Of a stretch of DNA of 64,000 nucleotides, positions 36,876 to 49,283 are shown piece after piece. Position 1 is the first letter of the stretch. Every line of letters starts with the position of its first letter. The stretch spans positions 29,769-93,768 of the forward strand of contig CALLKK010000021.1 in NCBI GenBank assembly GCA_938008435.1. Reading direction: 5' to 3'. A program made the translations under genes and the position numbers. This DNA is from an uncultured Steroidobacter sp. (lineage in GTDB: Bacteria > Pseudomonadota > Gammaproteobacteria > Steroidobacterales > Steroidobacteraceae). Below the pieces are notes generated by a model. It worked only from the letters and a program-made list of their open reading frames with translations. It ran no database searches and was not told the DNA's origin.

Positions 36876-37974
36876 TGCTGTCTGCTGCGTTGAAAGGCAA
36901 GAGGATCGTGAAAACGGTGCGACCAGGTCGGCTTTCGAATTCGATCAAGCCGTCATGGCGCGCGACGAGATCTTGCGCGATCGCAAGGCCGAGACCGGTG
37001 CCGTCTTGGCGGCCGGTGACGAGCGGATAGAAGAGCGTCTCGCGCAGATGCTCGGGCACGCCCGGCCCGTTGTCTTCGAATTGCACGCACGCCACCACGC
37101 GATGGCGGCGTGTGCCGATGTTCACGTTTGTCAGCGCACGTGTGCGCAGGATCAGCCGCCCGCCGCTCGTGTGCGCTTGCGCAATCGCTTGCAGCGCATT
37201 GCGGCCGATATTGAGCATCGCCTGAATGATGAGATTGCGATCGAGCTTGAGCGGGGGCAGGCTCGGGTCGTAATCGCGGTCGATGATCACCGACGGCGCA
37301 TCGGCGGCGAGCAGGTGATAGACATGCTGCAGGAGCTCGTGAACATTGATGGGCTCCTTGCGCGGCGCATGCCCGGGCCCGAGCAGCGAGTCGACGAGCG
37401 TCACGAGCCGATCGGCTTCGCTGATGATGATCGAGGTGTACTCGCGCATCGACGCGTCGGACAGCTGGCGCGCGAGCAGCTGCGCGGCGCCGCGCAGGCC
37501 GCCCAAGGGATTTTTGATCTCGTGCGCCAATTGACGAATCATCAGGCGGCTGCCGTCGATCTGCGTGAGCAGCGCCGCTTCGCGCGAGATGCGCTGATGC
37601 TGGGTCGTATCGCTGATCTCGATGATGACCGCCTTTCCCGGCGCATCCTCGAAGGGCGCGACCGTGCAATCGACCGTCAGCTCGCCTTCGCCGTAGATCG
37701 GGCGGAGCAGGAGCTCGCGGCGCGAGAAGGGACGCCAGGTTTCGACGGCGCGCGCCATGATCGCCTCGAGATTCGTGGCATCGGCCACCAGCTCGCGCAG
37801 GGGACGCCCGCGCGCCTGATTGCGACTGACGCCGAACAGCGCCTCGGCGGCGACGTTGAGGTACACGACCCCATGCTGCTCGTCGACGATCAGCACGCTC
37901 GTGCTCAGGCTGTCGAGGATGCGATTCGCGTCGATCATCGCGTAGTCCCGCAGCGCGAAAGCAGCGACAGCCAT
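36862..37974 (-). CDS. ntrB: nitrogen regulation sensor kinase NtrB (NR(II))
   Basis: Cytoplasmic histidine kinase/phosphatase for NtrC, controlled by PII proteins. 370 residues: PAS domain (about 15-125), dimerisation domain with phospho-acceptor His151 (LAHEIKNPLGGL), and an HATPase domain with NIGRNALQA, EDNGPGVP and TGLGLAIAQ. ATG 37974 has a good GGAG spaced 8 bp; ATG 37938 is a possible shorter start. Stop overlaps ntrC. Confidence 0.95.
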   Translation of the reverse strand: MAVAAFALRDYAMIDANRILDSLSTSVLIVDEQHGVVYLNVAAEALFGVSRNQARGRPLRELVADATNLEAIMARAVETWRPFSRRELLLRPIYGEGELTVDCTVAPFEDAPGKAVIIEISDTTQHQRISREAALLTQIDGSRLMIRQLAHEIKNPLGGLRGAAQLLARQLSDASMREYTSIIISEADRLVTLVDSLLGPGHAPRKEPINVHELLQHVYHLLAADAPSVIIDRDYDPSLPPLKLDRNLIIQAMLNIGRNALQAIAQAHTSGGRLILRTRALTNVNIGTRRHRVVACVQFEDNGPGVPEHLRETLFYPLVTGRQDGTGLGLAIAQDLVARHDGLIEFESRPGRTVFTILLPFNAADSSETA

Positions 37975-38044
37975 CAGGATCGCTCCATCAGGCAGCGCGG
38001 CCGAGGCGAATCGGCAGACGAGCGTGTCAAACGCTCAAGCGCGA

Positions 38045-38734
38045 TTAGGATGCGGACTTCGCCGGACGATTGGTGCGCGGATCGACCGGCTGCACCAGAC
38101 GATCGCCGTTGAGCTCGGCGAACGAGGGTTGTTGTTTCGGCAGCGCGTTGCTGCGCCGCGAGGGAAGCGGATTGCGCAGTGCAGGCCCGACGGGCGGCTT
38201 GGCGATCGAACGCTGGACCACGTAGAAGACCACGCGTTCGCTCTCGCGCAAGCGCTGGCCGCTCGCATCGGTGATCACGGCCACCAGCGAATGCTCGCCG
38301 CGATACACCTCGGTCAGCGTGAAGCTCGTTTCGCCCGAGTGACCTTGCACCTTCGCACCGTCGAGATACAGCTCGAGCCGATGACCGGGCTGCAAGCCAG
38401 GATCGATCGAAACTTGAACGGGAACCTGACCGCCCGTGTTGACGATCGCATCGCCATTGGCCGGCGTCACGATCGTGACGGCTCGGTAGGCACTCTCGGG
38501 GGTTTCGCGCGTGCGCCGCGTCGTCGAGGGGGGAGGGGGCGGCGAATAACTCGGCGGTGTCGTCCCGACCTTGCCGCCGGAAAGCTCTACCTTCGTGGCG
38601 CCGGGCACTGGCCGATCCGAATAGTGCGTCACGCCATGCTCGTCGACCCATTTCCATACGGTTTGCGCACTGCTTTGCGCGTTGGCGAACGCGGCTGCCG
38701 TGAGCATCGCTATCAGTACAAGCACTGTGCGCAT
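38045..38734 (-). CDS. DUF4124 domain-containing periplasmic protein
   Basis: A 229-residue protein with a signal peptide (MRTVLVLIAMLTAAAFANAQ) and an N-terminal DUF4124 motif (VWKWVDEHGVTHYSDRPVPGA), followed by a Pro/Thr-rich linker and an Ig-like beta-rich region (about 100-190). DUF4124 genes are often found between glnA and ntrBC in related bacteria; function is unknown. The upstream open part is not family-like, so ATG 38734 is used. Confidence 0.85.
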   Translation of the reverse strand: MRTVLVLIAMLTAAAFANAQSSAQTVWKWVDEHGVTHYSDRPVPGATKVELSGGKVGTTPPSYSPPPPPSTTRRTRETPESAYRAVTIVTPANGDAIVNTGGQVPVQVSIDPGLQPGHRLELYLDGAKVQGHSGETSFTLTEVYRGEHSLVAVITDASGQRLRESERVVFYVVQRSIAKPPVGPALRNPLPSRRSNALPKQQPSFAELNGDRLVQPVDPRTNRPAKSAS

Positions 38735-38822
38735 GACAGCAGAGCATATCCGCTTCGCCTCCGCCTGACAAAAGCGGTGACGGCGCACTGCGAACACCGT
38801 CACCGGGTGAACACGTGGGAGT

Positions 38823-38848
38823 GGCGGTGGGCCGGAGGACCCACCGCC
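38823..38848 (-). terminator. stem-loop after glnA
   Basis: A 9-bp perfect stem (GGCGGTGGG / CCCACCGCC) with an 8-nt loop begins 7 bp past the glnA stop on the minus strand. A second 9-bp stem (CGGTGACGG / CCGTCACCG, 38775-38805) lies just beyond it. Neither has a T-run, so they may act as a processing or Rho-assisted end. Confidence 0.45.
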
Positions 38849-38855
38849 GCCACGG

Positions 38856-40268
38856 TTACACGCTGTAATACAACTCGAACTCGAGCGGGTGCGTCGACAT
38901 ACGCACCTTGGTGACTTCCTGCATCTTGAGCGCGATGTAGGCGTCGATCATGTCGTCCGTGAACACACCGCCCGCCTTCAAGAAGGCGCGATCGGCATCG
39001 AGCGACTGCAGCGCCTGTTCGAGCGAGTAGCACACTTCCGGAATGTTCTTCGCTTCCTCGGGCGGCAGATCGTAGAGATCTTTGTCGGCCGCCTCGCCCG
39101 GATGGATCTTGTTGATGATGCCGTCCAGGCCCGCCATCAGCATCGCCGCAAACGCGAGATACGGGTTGGCGGTCGAGTCCGGGAAGCGCACTTCGATGCG
39201 GCGCGCCTTCGGATTCGAGACCCACGGAATACGAATCGACGCCGAACGGTTACGCGCCGAGTAGGCGAGCATCACGGGCGCTTCGAAGCCCGGCACCAGA
39301 CGCTTGTAGCTGTTGGTGCTGGCGTTGGTGAACGCGTTCAGCGCCTTGGCGTGCTTGATGATGCCGCCGATGTAGTAGAGCGCGAGATCCGAAAGGCCGG
39401 CGTACTTGTCGCCCGCGAAGAGCGGCTTGCCGTCCTTCGAAATCGACTGGTGCACGTGCATACCGTTGCCGTTGTCGCCGACGATCGGCTTCGGCATGAA
39501 CGTCGCGGTCTTGCCGTAGGCGTGCGCGACGTTGTGCACGGCGTACTTGAGCAATTGCACCTCGTCGGCCTTCTTCACCAGCGTATTGGCGTTCACGCCG
39601 ATTTCGCATTGACCGGCGGTCGCCACTTCGTGGTGGTGCACCTCGACCTTCAGGCCCAGCTCTTCGAGCGCAAGGCACATGGCCGAACGAATGTCTTGGA
39701 ACGAGTCAACGGGCGGGACCGGGAAGTAGCCGCCTTTGACGCCAGGACGGTGAGCCTTGTTACCGTCCTCGAAATTCTTGCCCGAGCTCCAGGCCGCTTC
39801 GACCGAGTCGATCTCGAAGAAGGAGCCACCCATCGACGTGCCGTAGCGGACGTTGTCGAAGATGAAGAACTCGTTCTCGGGGCCGAACAGCGCCTTGTCG
39901 CCGATGCCGGTCGACTTCAGGTAGGCCTCGGCGCGACGCGCCACGGAGCGCGGATCGCGGTCGTAGCCCTGCATCGTGGAGGGCTCGAGCACATCGCAGC
40001 GGAGCAGCAGGGTCTTTTCTTCGAAGAACGGATCGATCACGGCCGTGGTCGGGTCGGGCATGAGCACCATGTCGGACTCGTTGATGCCCTTCCAGCCGGC
40101 GATCGACGAGCCGTCGAACATCTTTCCGTCTTCGAACAAGCTCTCATCGACCGTGTGGGCCGGGACCGTGACGTGCTGTTCCTTACCGCGCGTGTCAGTA
40201 AAGCGAAGATCGACGAATTTGACTTCCTTTTCCTTGATGATGCTGAGAACTTCAGCGGGCGTGGTCAT
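38856..40268 (-). CDS. glnA: type I glutamine synthetase
   Basis: Dodecameric ATP-dependent enzyme joining ammonia to glutamate. 470 residues with the N-terminal [10 protein letters not shown], catalytic [19 protein letters not shown], and the adenylylation-site Tyr399 ([10 protein letters not shown]), so activity control by GlnE is expected. The 290-bp upstream region holds a sigma-54-like promoter and NtrC-like dyads, matching the ntrBC genes encoded 1-3 kb away. Confidence 0.98.
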   Translation of the reverse strand: MTTPAEVLSIIKEKEVKFVDLRFTDTRGKEQHVTVPAHTVDESLFEDGKMFDGSSIAGWKGINESDMVLMPDPTTAVIDPFFEEKTLLLRCDVLEPSTMQGYDRDPRSVARRAEAYLKSTGIGDKALFGPENEFFIFDNVRYGTSMGGSFFEIDSVEAAWSSGKNFEDGNKAHRPGVKGGYFPVPPVDSFQDIRSAMCLALEELGLKVEVHHHEVATAGQCEIGVNANTLVKKADEVQLLKYAVHNVAHAYGKTATFMPKPIVGDNGNGMHVHQSISKDGKPLFAGDKYAGLSDLALYYIGGIIKHAKALNAFTNASTNSYKRLVPGFEAPVMLAYSARNRSASIRIPWVSNPKARRIEVRFPDSTANPYLAFAAMLMAGLDGIINKIHPGEAADKDLYDLPPEEAKNIPEVCYSLEQALQSLDADRAFLKAGGVFTDDMIDAYIALKMQEVTKVRMSTHPLEFELYYSV

Positions 40269-40357
40269 GAGGTCTCCTCCGGTGGACGGCGAATTGGTAG
40301 CCTCGGGCCGCTCGCCGCTGCGGGCCTAAGGGTTCTGGAAAATCTGCCTCGCAAAAT

Positions 40358-40373
40358 TGCAGGAACCATGCCA
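40358..40373 (-). promoter_or_regulatory. sigma-54 promoter of glnA
   Basis: On the minus strand TGGCATGGTTCCTGCA matches the consensus TGGCACG-N4-TTGCA, with the essential GG and GC exactly 10 bp apart. Transcription would start near 40347, about 80 bp before the glnA ATG. Confidence 0.8.
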
Positions 40374-40374
40374 T

Positions 40375-40391
40375 CGCACCGAGATGGCGCA
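40375..40391 (-). promoter_or_regulatory. weak NtrC-like dyad next to the sigma-54 promoter
   Basis: CGCACC-GAGAT-GGCGCA matches the NtrC consensus TGCACC-N5-GGTGCA at 10 of 12 positions. It abuts the -24 element and its centre is 62 bp, about six helical turns, from the next site. It may be a low-affinity site. Confidence 0.4.
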
Positions 40392-40436
40392 ACTGCTGGA
40401 AAATCCACGCCGTCGCCGGAGCACGCCGCAATTGCC

Positions 40437-40453
40437 TGCACCAGTATAGTGCG
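40437..40453 (-). promoter_or_regulatory. NtrC enhancer site 2 of glnA
   Basis: TGCACC-AGTAT-AGTGCG matches 10 of 12 consensus positions. Its centre (40445) is about 98 bp upstream of the predicted start and 32 bp, three helical turns, from the stronger site. Confidence 0.6.
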
Positions 40454-40468
40454 CAACGGTGTGAAGAT

Positions 40469-40485
40469 CGCACCGAAGTGGTGCA
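40469..40485 (-). promoter_or_regulatory. NtrC enhancer site 1 of glnA
   Basis: CGCACC-GAAGT-GGTGCA matches 11 of 12 positions of the NtrC dyad TGCACC-N5-GGTGCA. Its centre (40477) is about 130 bp upstream of the predicted sigma-54 start, similar to the spacing known for the E. coli glnA enhancer. Confidence 0.75.
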
Positions 40486-40558
40486 CTTGAGCGGGGCGTA
40501 CGAACGTTATTCAGCAAGCTATACTCGCGCGCTCTTTTGACCTGCTCGTGAACTCGCC

Positions 40559-41476
40559 ATGTGCGCGCGAAAAACCGTGGAACCGCCGCGAACCTTTCAG
40601 GATCTGATCTTTGCGCTGCAGACGTACTGGGCGGCGCAGGGCTGCGTCATCCTGCAGCCCTATGACATGGAGATGGGCGCGGGCACGTTCCACACCGCAA
40701 CCCTGCTGCGTGCCGTCGGCCCCGAACCTTGGAACGCGGCCTACGTGCAGCCGTCGCGCCGACCGACCGACGGGCGCTATGGCGACAATCCCTTCCGCCT
40801 GCAGCACTACTATCAGTTCCAGGTCGTCCTGAAGCCTTCGCCGGCGGACATCATCGACCGTTACCTGGGTTCGCTCGCCTACCTCGGCTTCGATCCGCTC
40901 ACGCACGACATCCGGTTCGTGGAGGACAACTGGGAGTCGCCGACGCTCGGCGCCTGGGGCCTCGGCTGGGAAGTCTGGCTGAACGGCATGGAGGTCACGC
41001 AGTTCACCTACTTCCAGCAAGTCGGCGGGCTCGACTGCCGTCCGGTCATGGGTGAGATCACCTACGGCTTGGAGCGCCTCGCCATGTATCTCCAGGGCGT
41101 CGAGAGCATCTACGACATCCTGTGGGCCGAAGGCCCGGCCGGCCGCGTGACCTATGGCGATGTCTATCACCAGAACGAAGTCGAGCAATCGAAGTACAAC
41201 TTCGAGCTCGCGGACACGGCGCTTCTATTCCGCCACTTCGACGAGCACGAAAACGCTTGTCGCGAGCTGCTCGCCAACGGCCTCGCGCTGCCCGCGTACG
41301 AGCAGATGCTGAAAACCTCGCACACCTTCAACTTGCTCGATGCGCGCAAGGCGATCTCGGTGACCGAGCGTCAGCGCTACATCCTGCGGGTGCGCGCGCT
41401 CGCCAAGGAAGTCGCGCAGACGTACTACAACACGCGCGAGGCACTCGGATTCCCCATGCTGCAGTCGGCCCGCTGA
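40559..41476 (+). CDS. glyQ: glycyl-tRNA synthetase alpha subunit
   Basis: Catalytic subunit of the bacterial alpha2-beta2 glycyl-tRNA synthetase. 305 residues with [51 protein letters not shown] and [20 protein letters not shown] read in parts. ATG 40559 starts 74 bp after the outermost NtrC site; a TATACT (40520-40525) could be its -10. glyS follows after 42 bp. Confidence 0.98.
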   Translation: MCARKTVEPPRTFQDLIFALQTYWAAQGCVILQPYDMEMGAGTFHTATLLRAVGPEPWNAAYVQPSRRPTDGRYGDNPFRLQHYYQFQVVLKPSPADIIDRYLGSLAYLGFDPLTHDIRFVEDNWESPTLGAWGLGWEVWLNGMEVTQFTYFQQVGGLDCRPVMGEITYGLERLAMYLQGVESIYDILWAEGPAGRVTYGDVYHQNEVEQSKYNFELADTALLFRHFDEHENACRELLANGLALPAYEQMLKTSHTFNLLDARKAISVTERQRYILRVRALAKEVAQTYYNTREALGFPMLQSAR

Positions 41477-41518
41477 GCCGGCGCGATCCTCTGGAACCAA
41501 CGAACTACCTCGAGACAG

Positions 41519-43588
41519 ATGCCAAAACGGGACTTCTTAGTCGAGATCGGCACCGAGGAGCTGCCTCCGAAGTCGCTCTTTACGATGGCAGAGGCGTTCG
41601 CGGACGGCATCAAGCGCGAGCTGAGCGCCGCTTCGCTGCCGCACGGTGAGGTGCGCTGGTTCGCCACGCCACGGCGCATGGCGGTCTATGTAGCGGGCCT
41701 CGCGGATCGTCAGCCCGATCAAGAAATTCGCCGGCTCGGCCCGAGCGTGGCACAGGCTTTCGATGCCAACGGTCAACCGACGAAAGCTGCGCTCGGTTTT
41801 GCGGCCTCCTGCGGCACGACCGTCGATGCGCTCGAACAAGTCGACGGCCCGAAAGGCAAGGTCCTGCAGTTCGTGGGCCGCAAGCCGGGGGAGCAGACAC
41901 CGACCTTGCTGCCCGCGATCGTGGCGGCATCGCTGCGAACCCTGCCGATTGCGCGCCGCATGCGTTGGGGTGCGGGTGAAGAAGAATTCGTCCGTCCGGT
42001 GCACTGGGTGGTGATGCTCTTTGGTTCCACGGTCGTCGAGGCCGAGATCTTGGGAATTCGCGCCGGCAAAGCGACGCGTGGTCATCGCTTCCATGCGCCG
42101 CGCGAGCTGCCGCTGCGCTCGCCGGCGAGCTACGCGAGTACGCTGCTCGAAAAAGGTTTCGTGGTGGCCGATGTGGCCGCGCGCCGCGAACGCATTCGTG
42201 GCAGCGTGACCGCGCTGGCGCAGTCGCTCGGCGGCGAAGCGGTGATCGACGAAGCGCTGCTCGATGAAGTCACTGCCCTGGTCGAATGGCCGGTGCCGCT
42301 CGCGGGTCGCTTCGACGAGCGTTATCTCTCGTTGCCCCCCGAGGTGCCGATCGCGACGCTGCAGGACCATCAGCGCTACTTCCCCGTGCGCGATGCGAGC
42401 GGCCGGCTGATGAATGTGTTCATCGCGGTGGCGAACATCGAGAGCCGCGATCCTGACAAAGTGCGCGACGGCAATGAGCGCGTGGTCCGTCCGCGCCTTG
42501 CAGACGCTGCTTTCTTCTGGGACACCGATCGGCAGCAAACGCTCGCGAATCGTCGCGAAGCGCTGCGTGCCGTGACGTTCCAAACGCAGCTCGGCTCGCT
42601 GTTCGATCGCAGCGAACGCATCGCCAGTCTGGCAGCGCAGATTGCAGACCTCATCGGTGCCGATGCGCAGCTCACTCGCCGCGCAGCCGAGTTCGCGAAA
42701 TGCGACCTGCTGACGAACATGGTCGGCGAATTCCCCGAGCTGCAAGGCACGATGGGCAAGTACTACGCGCAGCACGACGGCGAACCGGCCGAAGTGTGCA
42801 CGGCGCTCGAAGAGCAGTACCTGCCGCGCTTTGCCGGCGATCGACTGCCTGCAACGGGCACGGGCCGAGCGCTGGCGCTGGCCGACAAGCTCGATCTGAT
42901 CGCCGGCATCTTCGCGATCGGTCAAAAGCCGACGGGCACGCGCGACCCATACGGTCTGCGCCGCGCGGCGCTCGGGGTGTTGCGCATCATTCTGGAAGCG
43001 CGCCTCGATGTGGACCTGCGCAGCCTCGTATCGGCCGCGGTGGCAGCCCAACCCGTCAAGCAGGAAGGCGTCGAGGAAGATGTCTGGACGTATTTCGTCG
43101 AGCGACTGCGTGGGCTCGTGCTCGAAAGTGACGCCGACATTTCCACGGAAATGTTCGATGCGGTGGTCGCGACCAATCCGACCGCCCCGCTCGACATCGA
43201 AGCGAGGCTCGCCGCGCTCAAGAGCTTCGTGAAGCTGCCGCAGAGTGCGGCGCTGGCAGCGGCCAACAAGCGCATCGCGAACATTCTCAAGAAGGCGCCG
43301 GCCGAAGGCCTGGAGGTTGCAGCTGACCGGCTGATCGAGCCGGCCGAGAGGCAGCTTTACGAACACGTTAGGTTGATCAAGCAACAGGTCGAACCGCATT
43401 TCGAGCGGCGCGAGTACGGGCAGGCGTTGACGCAGCTGGCAGCGCTCAAGGACGACGTGGATCGCTTCTTCGATGACGTGATGGTCATGGCCGAGTGTCC
43501 TACGCTGCGCGCGAACCGGCTCGGGCTCGTCAAGTCCATTCGCGATCTGTTCATGCGCGCCGCGGATCTATCGAAGCTACCCGGATAA
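41519..43588 (+). CDS. glyS: glycyl-tRNA synthetase beta subunit
   Basis: Beta subunit needed for tRNA binding. 689 residues, usual length, with DFLVEIGTEELPPK at the start, FVRPVHWVVMLFG, LPPEVPIATLQDHQRYFPV, FWDTDRQ and the C-terminal anticodon-binding-like region (FDDVMVMAECPTLRANRLGLV). The acyltransferase gene starts 2 bp after its stop. Confidence 0.97.
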   Translation: MPKRDFLVEIGTEELPPKSLFTMAEAFADGIKRELSAASLPHGEVRWFATPRRMAVYVAGLADRQPDQEIRRLGPSVAQAFDANGQPTKAALGFAASCGTTVDALEQVDGPKGKVLQFVGRKPGEQTPTLLPAIVAASLRTLPIARRMRWGAGEEEFVRPVHWVVMLFGSTVVEAEILGIRAGKATRGHRFHAPRELPLRSPASYASTLLEKGFVVADVAARRERIRGSVTALAQSLGGEAVIDEALLDEVTALVEWPVPLAGRFDERYLSLPPEVPIATLQDHQRYFPVRDASGRLMNVFIAVANIESRDPDKVRDGNERVVRPRLADAAFFWDTDRQQTLANRREALRAVTFQTQLGSLFDRSERIASLAAQIADLIGADAQLTRRAAEFAKCDLLTNMVGEFPELQGTMGKYYAQHDGEPAEVCTALEEQYLPRFAGDRLPATGTGRALALADKLDLIAGIFAIGQKPTGTRDPYGLRRAALGVLRIILEARLDVDLRSLVSAAVAAQPVKQEGVEEDVWTYFVERLRGLVLESDADISTEMFDAVVATNPTAPLDIEARLAALKSFVKLPQSAALAAANKRIANILKKAPAEGLEVAADRLIEPAERQLYEHVRLIKQQVEPHFERREYGQALTQLAALKDDVDRFFDDVMVMAECPTLRANRLGLVKSIRDLFMRAADLSKLPG

Positions 43589-43590
43589 CC

Positions 43591-44367
43591 GTGCAGCTCG
43601 TTCGCTCGATTCTGTTCACGACTTTCCTGTTCGCGAGCACGTTCTGCTACGCGATCGTCGTGCTCGTCGCGGCGTTGCTGCCCTCGGTTCAGCTCTACGG
43701 GATCGCGCGTTCGTGGTCGCGAACACAGCTTTGGATGCTCGAGAAGCTCTGCGGCCTGTCGCACACGGTCGAGGGCCTCGAGCATCTGCCCGAAGGCGCG
43801 CACGTCTCGATGTGGAAGCACTCCTCGGCCTGGGAGACGATCGCACAGGCAAGCATCTTTCCGCCGCAGGCCTGGGTGCTCAAACGCGAGCTCATGTGGA
43901 TTCCGATGGTGGGCTGGGCGCTCAAGCGCTTGAAGCCCATCGCGATCAATCGCAAGGCCGGCGGCACGGCGGTCAATCAAGTCGTGGAGCAGGGAACGCA
44001 GCGGCTGAAAGAGGGCTTGTGGATCTTGATCTTTCCGGAGGGCACGCGCGTTGCGCCGGGCGAGAAGCGCAAATACGGCATCAGCGGCGCACTGCTCGCC
44101 TCGCGCGCAGGCTGCAAGATCGTGCCCGTCGCGCACAACGCAGGAGAATTCTGGCCGCGGCGCGGTTGGCTCAAACGTCCCGGCAAGATCACCGTGCGCA
44201 TCGGTCCGCCGATCGAAGCAGCCGGACGCGATCCGCGCGAGCTCAACGAGGAGGTGCGTGCGTGGATCGAAGCGCAGGTCGAGAGCATGAGCCGGGCTCG
44301 GCACGCCCCGGACAACGATCAGAAGAACTCAACGTTGACAGATCAAGGGCGCATACCTGCGCCCTGA
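43591..44367 (+). CDS. lysophospholipid acyltransferase family protein (PlsC-like)
   Basis: Probable 1-acyl-glycerol-3-phosphate acyltransferase of the inner membrane, 258 residues. N-terminal helix, then an acyltransferase domain with H77-SSAW-E82 in place of the usual HX4D, and FPEGTR at 148-153. HX4E variants (KHxSAWE) occur in a branch of the family, so activity is plausible. GTG 43591, 2 bp after glyS, is chosen because translation coupling is likely; the frame is open further upstream inside glyS. It is convergent with gyrB. Confidence 0.87.
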   Translation: MQLVRSILFTTFLFASTFCYAIVVLVAALLPSVQLYGIARSWSRTQLWMLEKLCGLSHTVEGLEHLPEGAHVSMWKHSSAWETIAQASIFPPQAWVLKRELMWIPMVGWALKRLKPIAINRKAGGTAVNQVVEQGTQRLKEGLWILIFPEGTRVAPGEKRKYGISGALLASRAGCKIVPVAHNAGEFWPRRGWLKRPGKITVRIGPPIEAAGRDPRELNEEVRAWIEAQVESMSRARHAPDNDQKNSTLTDQGRIPAP

Positions 44368-44406
44368 TCGTCAAGATCTACTGAATTATCCAGCCGTAGA
44401 TATCGA

Positions 44407-47908
<3,502 letters not shown>

Positions 47909-47964
47909 GGCACCGCGCCTCGCGACCCAACGCTAATGGAGTGTGGATGCGCGGCGCCGTCGTG

Positions 47965-49062
47965 TCACAGCCTCATCGGCATCACGACGTACTTCGCTTG
48001 CGGCATGGACGGCGCCGTCATGAGGCAGCTGTTGTTGGCGTCGGTCAGCCCGAGCTCGACCTGCGGGCCTTCGATGACCGCAAGCGCCTCAAGCAGGTAA
48101 TTCACGTTGAAGCCGATCTCCATCTCCTCACCATCGTAGGTGACGTCGATTTCTTCCTCGGCTTCTTCCTGTTCCGGGTTGTGGGCTTGCAGCGTCAGCA
48201 CGCCCGGCTTCAACGACAGCCGAATGCCACGATACTTCTCGTTGGAAAGAATCGCCGCGCGCTGCAGCGCCGCCCGCAGCACTTCCCGGTCCGCGCCGAC
48301 GCGCTTGGCCGGATTGGCCGGAATGACACGGCCGTATTCCGGGAAGCGGCCATCGATCAACTTAGAGGTAAAGCGGATATTGCCGATCTGGACGCGCACG
48401 TGATTCGTGCCAATGACGAGCTCGACTTCGTCTTCACCCGTGAGCAACCGACGCAGCTCGAGCACACCTTTGCGCGGCACGATCACCTGCTGAATGCTGC
48501 CCGCCGCCGAATCGAGCGTGGTTTCGCAGTATGCGAGCCGATGGCCATCGGTTGCCACCGTACGCAGGCTTTTGCCGTCCGACTCCAGCAGCATGCCGTT
48601 CAAGTAGTAGCGGACATCCTGCTGCGCCATCGAGAAGTCGGTCTTCTCGATCAGGCGCTTGAGCGCCGTCTGCGGGACCTTGAGACTTTGCTGAGCCTTG
48701 ATGTCCTCGACCGTCGGGAATTCGGTAGCCGGCAGCGTCGACAGCGTGAAGCGGCTCTTGCCGGAACGGACCGTGGCCCGTTCGCCGTCGACAGCGAACG
48801 TGACCTGCGCGCCGTCCGGGAGCGCCTTGACGATGTCGAGCAGCTTGCGGCCTGGCACGGTGATCTCGCCGCCTTCCTGCACGTTCGCCGTTCCTTTCGC
48901 TACGAGCTCGACTTCGAGATCCGTAGCGGTCAGCGATACCTGGTCACCCTTGACGACCAACAGCACGTTGGCAAGCACGGGCATGGTCTGACGCCGCTCT
49001 ACGACGCCGATGACGGACTGCAATAGACCGAGGATCGATTCCCGCTCGCAGCTGAACTTCAT
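47965..49062 (-). CDS. dnaN: DNA polymerase III sliding clamp (beta)
   Basis: Dimeric processivity clamp. 365 residues with MKFSCERESILGLLQSVIGVVERR, the ATDLEVEL segment, GRKLLDIVKALPD and the C-terminal MTAPSMPQAKYVVMPMRL in family positions. It lies downstream of the probable origin and dnaA. Confidence 0.98.
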   Translation of the reverse strand: MKFSCERESILGLLQSVIGVVERRQTMPVLANVLLVVKGDQVSLTATDLEVELVAKGTANVQEGGEITVPGRKLLDIVKALPDGAQVTFAVDGERATVRSGKSRFTLSTLPATEFPTVEDIKAQQSLKVPQTALKRLIEKTDFSMAQQDVRYYLNGMLLESDGKSLRTVATDGHRLAYCETTLDSAAGSIQQVIVPRKGVLELRRLLTGEDEVELVIGTNHVRVQIGNIRFTSKLIDGRFPEYGRVIPANPAKRVGADREVLRAALQRAAILSNEKYRGIRLSLKPGVLTLQAHNPEQEEAEEEIDVTYDGEEMEIGFNVNYLLEALAVIEGPQVELGLTDANNSCLMTAPSMPQAKYVVMPMRL

Positions 49063-49283
49063 TGTTTATCCACCGTGCCAGTTCTAGAAAATCAGATAGA
49101 TATTTAGAAAACGATGATGATTACAGAGCGCCGCCGTTGCTGTGGATAACTGACTAATATCCTTTTAAATCAATGAGATACGCTAGACTGAAACGACGGG
49201 GATCGGCTGTCTCGATCCTGTAGCATTTCTGTCTAGTACCTGTGCATAACTTTGCTCGCGTTTCTCTCAACAAGTTATCCACA
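49063..49283. other. probable chromosomal replication origin (oriC) between dnaN and dnaA
   Basis: The 221-bp gap contains four DnaA-box-like 9-mers: TTATCCACC (49066-49074), TGTGGATAA (49141-49149, perfect, reverse), TGTGCATAA (49241-49249, one mismatch, reverse) and TTATCCACA (49275-49283, perfect), which ends against the dnaA stop. Two AT-rich tracts (about 49083-49121 and 49150-49190) stand out in this GC-rich sequence and could be the unwinding element. TAGAAAA occurs twice, 20 bp apart (49085 and 49105). The dnaA-dnaN gap is a known origin position. Confidence 0.72.

Noticed and set aside
49085..49121. DnaA-trio unwinding motif in the AT-rich origin tract
   Set aside because: TAG and GATGATGAT occur, but not in the phase and orientation of the known trio.
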